A DNA stretch of 64,000 nt from positions 116,111,248-116,175,247 of the forward strand of contig OW121741.1 in NCBI GenBank assembly GCA_933228675.1. The letters are read 5' to 3'. Below are positions 59,190-64,000 of this stretch, piece after piece. The position numbers were made by a program, and so were the translations under genes. The notes beneath the pieces are model-generated. The model did not search any database. It was not told where the DNA came from and saw nothing but the letters and a program-made list of their open reading frames with translations. The DNA is from Stomorhina lunata. Lineage: Eukaryota > Arthropoda > Insecta > Diptera > Rhiniidae. Each line of letters starts with the position of its first letter. The first letter of the stretch is position 1.

Positions 59190-59460
59190 ACAACATGTTA
59201 GGGTCAAAGCCTGAGCATATTTTAGAATTTCATTGCTTCGAATTTGTGCGAATATTCTCCAATTTCGTAGGCTAAGATCTGAAAGGATTTCCTCTACTTT
59301 GTCATTCCAATGAAGTTTTTGACTTCTTCTTCTAACATTAACTTTAGAAGTTGTTTTCTCCAGGAGTGAGTTGCTAATCCGACGTCCTAGCCCATATTTT
59401 TATTGTTCTTATGGGAGAACTCACAGCACATGTTAACTCACTACATTAACGGGTGTTGAC
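59190..59460 (-). mobile_element. RTE-like 3' relic, copy 3, distal part
   Basis: Minus-strand homologue of 11096-11215 and its upstream region (AACATGTTAGGGTCAAAG; ATATGGGCTAGGACGTCGG in reverse). It continues, beyond the hAT-like insertion, at 61446-61600. Confidence 0.6.
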
Positions 59461-59579
59461 TAGACCTGCCAGATTAGTCGATTTATCGGCATTTTTGCGA
59501 TTTTTGACCTGGAAAATAGTAAAGTGCCGATATGCAGATTTTTGATAGAAAATTGGCGATTTTTAAGATAATATCGAAA

Positions 59580-60573
59580 ACCAACATAACTTCAAAGTTT
59601 TAACAATTTTTTTTTAATTTGGGAAGGAAAAAAATTGTTTTATAAAAAATTGCGCTTCACAATATAAAATTAAAATTGTTTTCGGCGAAAAAAATTCTAT
59701 ATAATTTTTTTCTATAGAAAAATTTTAAATTTAATTTTTTTCTGTAGTAAAATTTTCCATTTAAAATTTTTTCTACCAAAAATTTCTTATATAAATTTTT
59801 TGTAAAAAAAAAATTTTCTGTTGATGGTCGTGAGTTCGAGTCGGGCTTATAAATTTTTTTTAAAATTTTTTGATTTTTAAATTAGATGAATAATTAGTAG
59901 GAATACTGAAAAAACTATGTGACACTTAGCAGTGTGGAATGCTGCATTTTCTGTCCCGCTATGGACTTCATCAGTACACTGTGTCACCAACTGTTAGATG
60001 CCAGTAGTTAAGATCATCTATTTAACTGAATTCTTAAGCGAAATTGAAAACAAGAATTATGTTAACTTAACACTCAATTTCATTGATCATATGATCGATT
60101 CTGTTAGACGAACTCATCCACCATAGTTTTTTCCTTTATGTTTTGTATCCCTATTCTTTATTAATCTACATTTAATTAATTTCTTTCGAAATCTTTTTCA
60201 TATATAATTTTTTTAATAGAAAAATTTTTCATATAATTTTCCACTTCTAAATAAATGTTTTTATGTAGAAACATTTTCCATATTTCCTATAAAAATTTTT
60301 TTTTATGAAGAAATTTTACATATTAAATTTTTTTTATAGAAAAATTTTTCATTTACAATTTTTTGTATAGAAAAGTTTTCCATAAATATGTTTAGTATAG
60401 ACAAATTTTTAATATAAGATTTTTTTATAGAAGAATTTTAAATACAAAATTCTTTGTATGGAGAAATTTGCAATATGATTTTTTTCTTTTAGGAAAATGT
60501 TTAATATAAAATTTGTTCTGTAGAAACATTTTCAATAAAAGTTTGTGCTATAGAAAAAATATCAATGAGCATG
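59580..60573. repeat. short AT-rich array around the SINE
   Basis: TATAGAAAAATTTTnnATAT-type units at 59640-59812 and 60190-60570, similar to the other intergenic arrays. The part at 59990-60190 shows nothing recognised. Confidence 0.5.
59815..59990 (+). mobile_element. SINE-like element, single copy (relative of 21166-21639)
   Basis: B-box-like GAGTTCGAGTCGGGC, then TAAATTAGAT, AGCAGTGTGGAATGCTGC, and TCCCGCTATGGACTTCATCA. It shows the linear order from which the 21.2 kb fold-back was built. Confidence 0.7.
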
Positions 60574-61335
60574 TTTTTTATACCCTTCACCACCATAGGT
60601 GGAAAGGGTATTATAAGTTTGTGCTGATGTATGTAACGCATAGAAATATATGTCTTAGACATCTTTTAGTATACCAATAAGCTTAGAATCATTTTCTGAG
60701 TCGATGTAGCGATGTCCGTCCGTCCGTCTGGCTCGCTGGACCCCCATGTAAACCTTGTAATCAAACTACAAGTCGCAATTCTAAACATAATTTGATGAAA
60801 TTTTTCACAGATCATTTGTTTGATAATGGGACCATGGCAATTGAAATTCGTTATGGTACCTCCCATAGGCCCCACTTCCCGGAATTGATATATTGGCCAC
60901 AAAAATCAATATTTATTCACGAAATTTAAATCATATACGGCTTATGTAAACCTAAACCAGTGTACCAAATCCGTCCACATTTGACCATAGCTCCCATACA
61001 AACTCTTTTCTCAAAACGCACTAAATGGGACTAAAAGGCTCGTAAATCCGAAGATAATGAGAATTTTAAGTTTATTTTTTGCATACATAATTTTTGTAAT
61101 AACTGTAATCAATTTGCCAAATTTCGAGATCATCGGTCTACATTTGACCCTAGCTCTTATATAAGTCCAAATGACGGAAACAGCTTAAATGTGTAAGTTT
61201 TGAGAATATGTTTGTATGATGACAAAATTTAGCAAATATTTGTCTTTAATTAGTAAAAAGAACACCTTTGACCTTAGTGGTGAAAGGTATCGTATGGTCG
61301 GGCTTGACCGACTATAGCACTTTCTTACTTGTTTT
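60574..61335 (+). mobile_element. DINE/mini-me-like relic, copy B
   Basis: Starts TTTATACCCTTCACCACC, has GTCCGTCCGTCCGTCTGG (60714), and ends GGTGAAAGGTAT, then GTCGGGCTTGACCGAC and CTTTCTTACTTG. About 760 bp, no ORF. Confidence 0.72.
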
Positions 61336-61445
61336 TGAATATTTTTGACAATTTCGATTTTTTTTGCCAATTTCTGAAAATTTACTGCCGATGTTTTTTT
61401 TGAAAAAATACGGCGGTTTTTCACGAAAAACTTCTGGCAGCCCTG

Positions 61446-61600
61446 ATGTTGACGTAGATCCCCGGGTGATACCACACGAGGATGTCAGTGTCTACAGTTG
61501 AGAGGAAGGATAATAAAGACAAGTCTGGGCTTAGCATGTTAAGACCAAACAGAACCGTTGCTTGGTGTCCAACATCCACTACATTTTTTTTGAAATTGGA
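61446..61600 (-). mobile_element. RTE-like relic, copy 3, proximal part
   Basis: The minus reading contains the segment homologous to CCCAGACTTATCTTGG and the following TATCCTTC..CTCAACT of 10820-10930. It is continuous with 59460-59190 once the insertion is removed. Confidence 0.6.
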
Positions 61601-62156
61601 CAAGTTGTTTTTAACTAGGATAGCCACTTCATAAACAAATATGGATATTTAACTTTTTTGCCATTTACTGTATACATAAATATGTATGTATATAAACATA
61701 TAAAATATGTAAATAGCGTGCAGAAAATAGTCTGAGCGCACATGAACACTCTTTTACGACCTTTAATTACATAATGTCCTAGTAAGGTAAATAATTATCT
61801 TAAGTAACAACAACAAAGCAACTCTAGGCAATAAAATACCTAAAATAAAAAAAAGGCCAAAAACAATGAAATGATCTGAAAAAATACTTAAACCAATTTA
61901 AAATGTTTAACTAAATTACAAAACAGTCACGATAAACAGAAAAAACACGCCTTTTTGGGGATTTTCTAAATTCTACCTGTGATATCAAAAAAAATATTAA
62001 CTAACTATTGCCAAGGTGTATTAAGACAAAAGAGTATTTAAGGTTCATTTGTGAGTTTTAGGCAAAAAAAAAAAAACAATATTTGATTAAAAATTCTACT
62101 AAATAAAAAAGGAAATGTTAACTAAGCTCTTAATTTGAGGTGAGGCGAGTGTGTGA
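61601..62156. other. intergenic, nothing recognised
   Basis: AT-rich. Confidence 0.5.
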
Positions 62157-62290
62157 CAGGGATGGCAAACATGATACAATTGTACTTTTTTGAAACATTC
62201 GAAACCTGATTGGTACCGTGGTACTACCGCGTCGCACTTGGTACAATTTATAAATCTTAATATATCGCTGTTTCGAGCTGATTGTGGAGG
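62157..62290 (+). mobile_element. hAT-type end relic
   Basis: CAGGGATGGCAAACATGATA followed by CAATTGTAC and TTGGTAC motifs, like the left end at 14363. The opposite end was not found. Confidence 0.4.
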
Positions 62291-62554
62291 GTATAAAAAA
62301 TGAAGATTATAATATAGGATTTAATATATATAAGAACAATTTTTATGAACTTCAAAAATCCAATTGTTTACCAAAAGTTTAAGACTATATATTTTTTTCT
62401 GTTTTCAATTATTGACTTTTTGGGAGAATAAAATATCAAACTGTCTTCGAGTTCGGTTGACCGGAAAAGCTTAAGCAATAATGATGTAAAGAGTCATTGT
62501 AAATTATTGTTTAAAATTTTGATGGAATTGGTTTATATTTGACCATAGCTGTCA

Positions 62555-63854
62555 TGTCCCACCGAATAGTTAGGTTGCATATAAATGTATGTAAAAATAC
62601 ATAAAGATGCAACCGTAAAAACAGCTGTTTGGTGGGGCATTGGTTGAAAAAAAATTAAAATTTAGCAAAAAAAAGATGGCTGAAAAAGGCGGGAACTAGC
62701 CGAAAAAGAAGAAGAAAAAAAAAACGAGAAGAAGCATAGGGCCAAGAAGAAGGGGGATTCGATTAAGAGATGGGAAGATAAAAAGACGTTGTGAGAGTGG
62801 ATTTTTTTTATTTGAAGATTTACATTTTTATTAAAATTTTTTTTGATTTTTTTTTGTTTAAAATTTTTTTGTGAACACACATATATAAAAAAATCATTAT
62901 ACAAAACACAAAACAAATAAAGATTGATTAAATAAAACATAAATATATATAAAACAAAAAAAACAAATTATTGCACAATTATTTTTTTGAAAATATACAC
63001 ACACACAAATAAATGAATAAAACACAAATTATTTTGGAAATACACAAATACACACACACATAATTATATTGAAAGTTTTAACTTAAATCACAATAAGTAC
63101 ACAAAAAGACATATATAACAAAAATTAACTTAAACACACAAAAAAAAAAATAAACGTTAAAATACAATACTACATCCCAGAATAAAAAGATTCACCAACA
63201 ACCCATAACAAGTGACCCAGTATACTCGGTAAAAGGGGGGAGTTTGTTTGACGGACTACGGACCGAAATACCACACAAAAAAAAGGAGGACATTTGGAAA
63301 GTTTCAGTTTTTTTTATTTGCCCTTATCACTTAAGGTGAGGGTTGTACAACTCAACAGCTTTAGGCAGGGCCGACGAATCTTTTACAACCTACTCCAAGG
63401 ACAGAGATACAGGACACATTGGACTGGGACGGACTTAATAAACTTTCCCTGGATTGAGGAGGCGATATAAAGGAGTGTCACCATGATGGAGTGAGCAGAA
63501 AAATTAACAGGTAAGTGAGTTAAACCATAAGTAAGGGTAGATTTAGGGGCAGTTCCTAATAATTAGGCCAAGGAACTGCCATGGAAGAGGGTGGGCAGGC
63601 CAAGCAGCATAACACCAGCTGCAAAGCCAGGAAAATAGAGTGTTGCGATGTCCATGGACTAGCACATTCCCCAGATTCCAATAGATAGGAATTGAGGATT
63701 GGCATTTGGCCTCAAAACTTTTTGATCAGCGACTTGTGGATGGCTGATTTGGTGAACCGCACGCCCTCTACCGGCTTAGCCAGGCAAAGATCACCATGCC
63801 AAGCGTTGCCAGTCAGTCCTCCACCGAGTACGCCTCAAGAGTCGTTGACAAAAA
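62555..63854 (+). mobile_element. probable LTR and leader of an LTR retrotransposon (partial)
   Basis: The LTR call is inferred from the primer-binding site that follows. The segment begins with TGTCCCACC, which forms an inverted repeat with GGTGGGGCA (62631-62639) around ATGCAACC/GGTTGCAT. Near its end are GCGATATAAAGG (TATA-like, about 63462) and an ordinary-composition stretch unlike the surrounding AT. The second LTR and the gag-pol genes would lie beyond the window, so the boundaries are unproven. Confidence 0.35.
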
Positions 63855-63873
63855 TGGCGCCCAACAATGGGGG
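63855..63873 (+). promoter_or_regulatory. tRNA-Lys-type primer-binding site
   Basis: TGGCGCCCAAC followed by AATGGGG corresponds to the complement of the tRNA-Lys 3' end (TGGCGCCCAACGTGGGG from memory), as used by gypsy-type elements: 11 bases exact, then mostly matching. Confidence 0.55.
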
Positions 63874-64000
63874 CCCGAATATCGGGTTTCCCTATATCCA
63901 GTTAAACATATTACTATTTATTTGTCATTAAATAAGGTAAGCAAATCCAGCGTAAGTCATACTGATCAAGATCATTCAAGGTCAATCAGTATTTGCGACG

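Larger units (their letters stand above)
59461..61445. mobile_element. hAT-like nested insertion, 1985 bp, with imperfect 8-bp target duplication
   Basis: The left end TAGACCTGCCAGATTAG and the inverted right end CAGGGCTGCCAGAAG share CTGCCAGA. The flanks are GTGTTGAC (59453-59460) and ATGTTGAC (61446-61453), 7 of 8 identical. CAGGG-type ends with 8-bp duplications are the hAT pattern. No transposase; the interior holds AT arrays, a SINE (59815-59990) and a DINE-like copy (60574-61335). Confidence 0.7.

Overview
The window is nuclear DNA of a higher dipteran, most likely a calyptrate fly (blowfly or house-fly type). It is very AT-rich, its genes have short phase-conserved introns, and its proteins closely resemble Drosophila orthologues. 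Three host genes are supported. Everything else I can identify is repeat or transposon material, or AT-rich sequence with no recognisable content. I found no new multi-gene system. The unusual content lies in the structure and nesting of the repeats.

Layout. 1-1239 (+) is the 3' part of a GNL1/Ns4-type circularly permuted GTPase. It converges, only 121 bp apart stop to stop, with a DHX36/Rhau-type DEAH helicase on the minus strand (10422-1361, nine exons, 954 aa as I splice it). A full-length LINE with two open ORFs (about 3588-8349, +) sits antisense in that helicase's third intron. From 10.5 to 26.3 kb I see RTE-like, R1-like and mariner relics, a 2.2 kb AT minisatellite with an internal 0.88 kb duplication, a fold-back SINE-like element, a tRNA-type SINE and an unclassified acidic ORF repeat. 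A possible untranslated first exon of the next gene lies near 13.9 kb.

26372-40123 (+) is the complete coding region of the formin Diaphanous (4 coding exons, 1088 aa). Its 8.3 kb intron 1 carries 28-bp and 31-bp arrays, and two of the 31-bp arrays are inverted relative to each other. Intron 3 is a 2.1 kb AT-rich array.

40.1-64 kb has no recognisable host gene. It holds MITEs, DINE/mini-me-like repeats, an open mariner transposase gene (54997-56100) 100 bp from a dead relative, a 749-bp element with subterminal repeats, R1 and RTE relics, and a hAT-like insertion (59461-61445) that splits an RTE relic and is bounded by an imperfect 8-bp target duplication. At the right edge is a probable LTR-retrotransposon leader with a tRNA-Lys-type primer-binding site (63855).

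The host genes are housekeeping genes: a GTPase, a G-quadruplex/RNA helicase and an actin nucleator. They are neighbours, not a pathway. From memory, the Drosophila orthologues (CG9320, CG9323, dia) also lie near one another on 2L, so the order may be ancestral; this is recollection and not shown by the sequence. All splice sites were read by eye from GT/AG, phase and family similarity.
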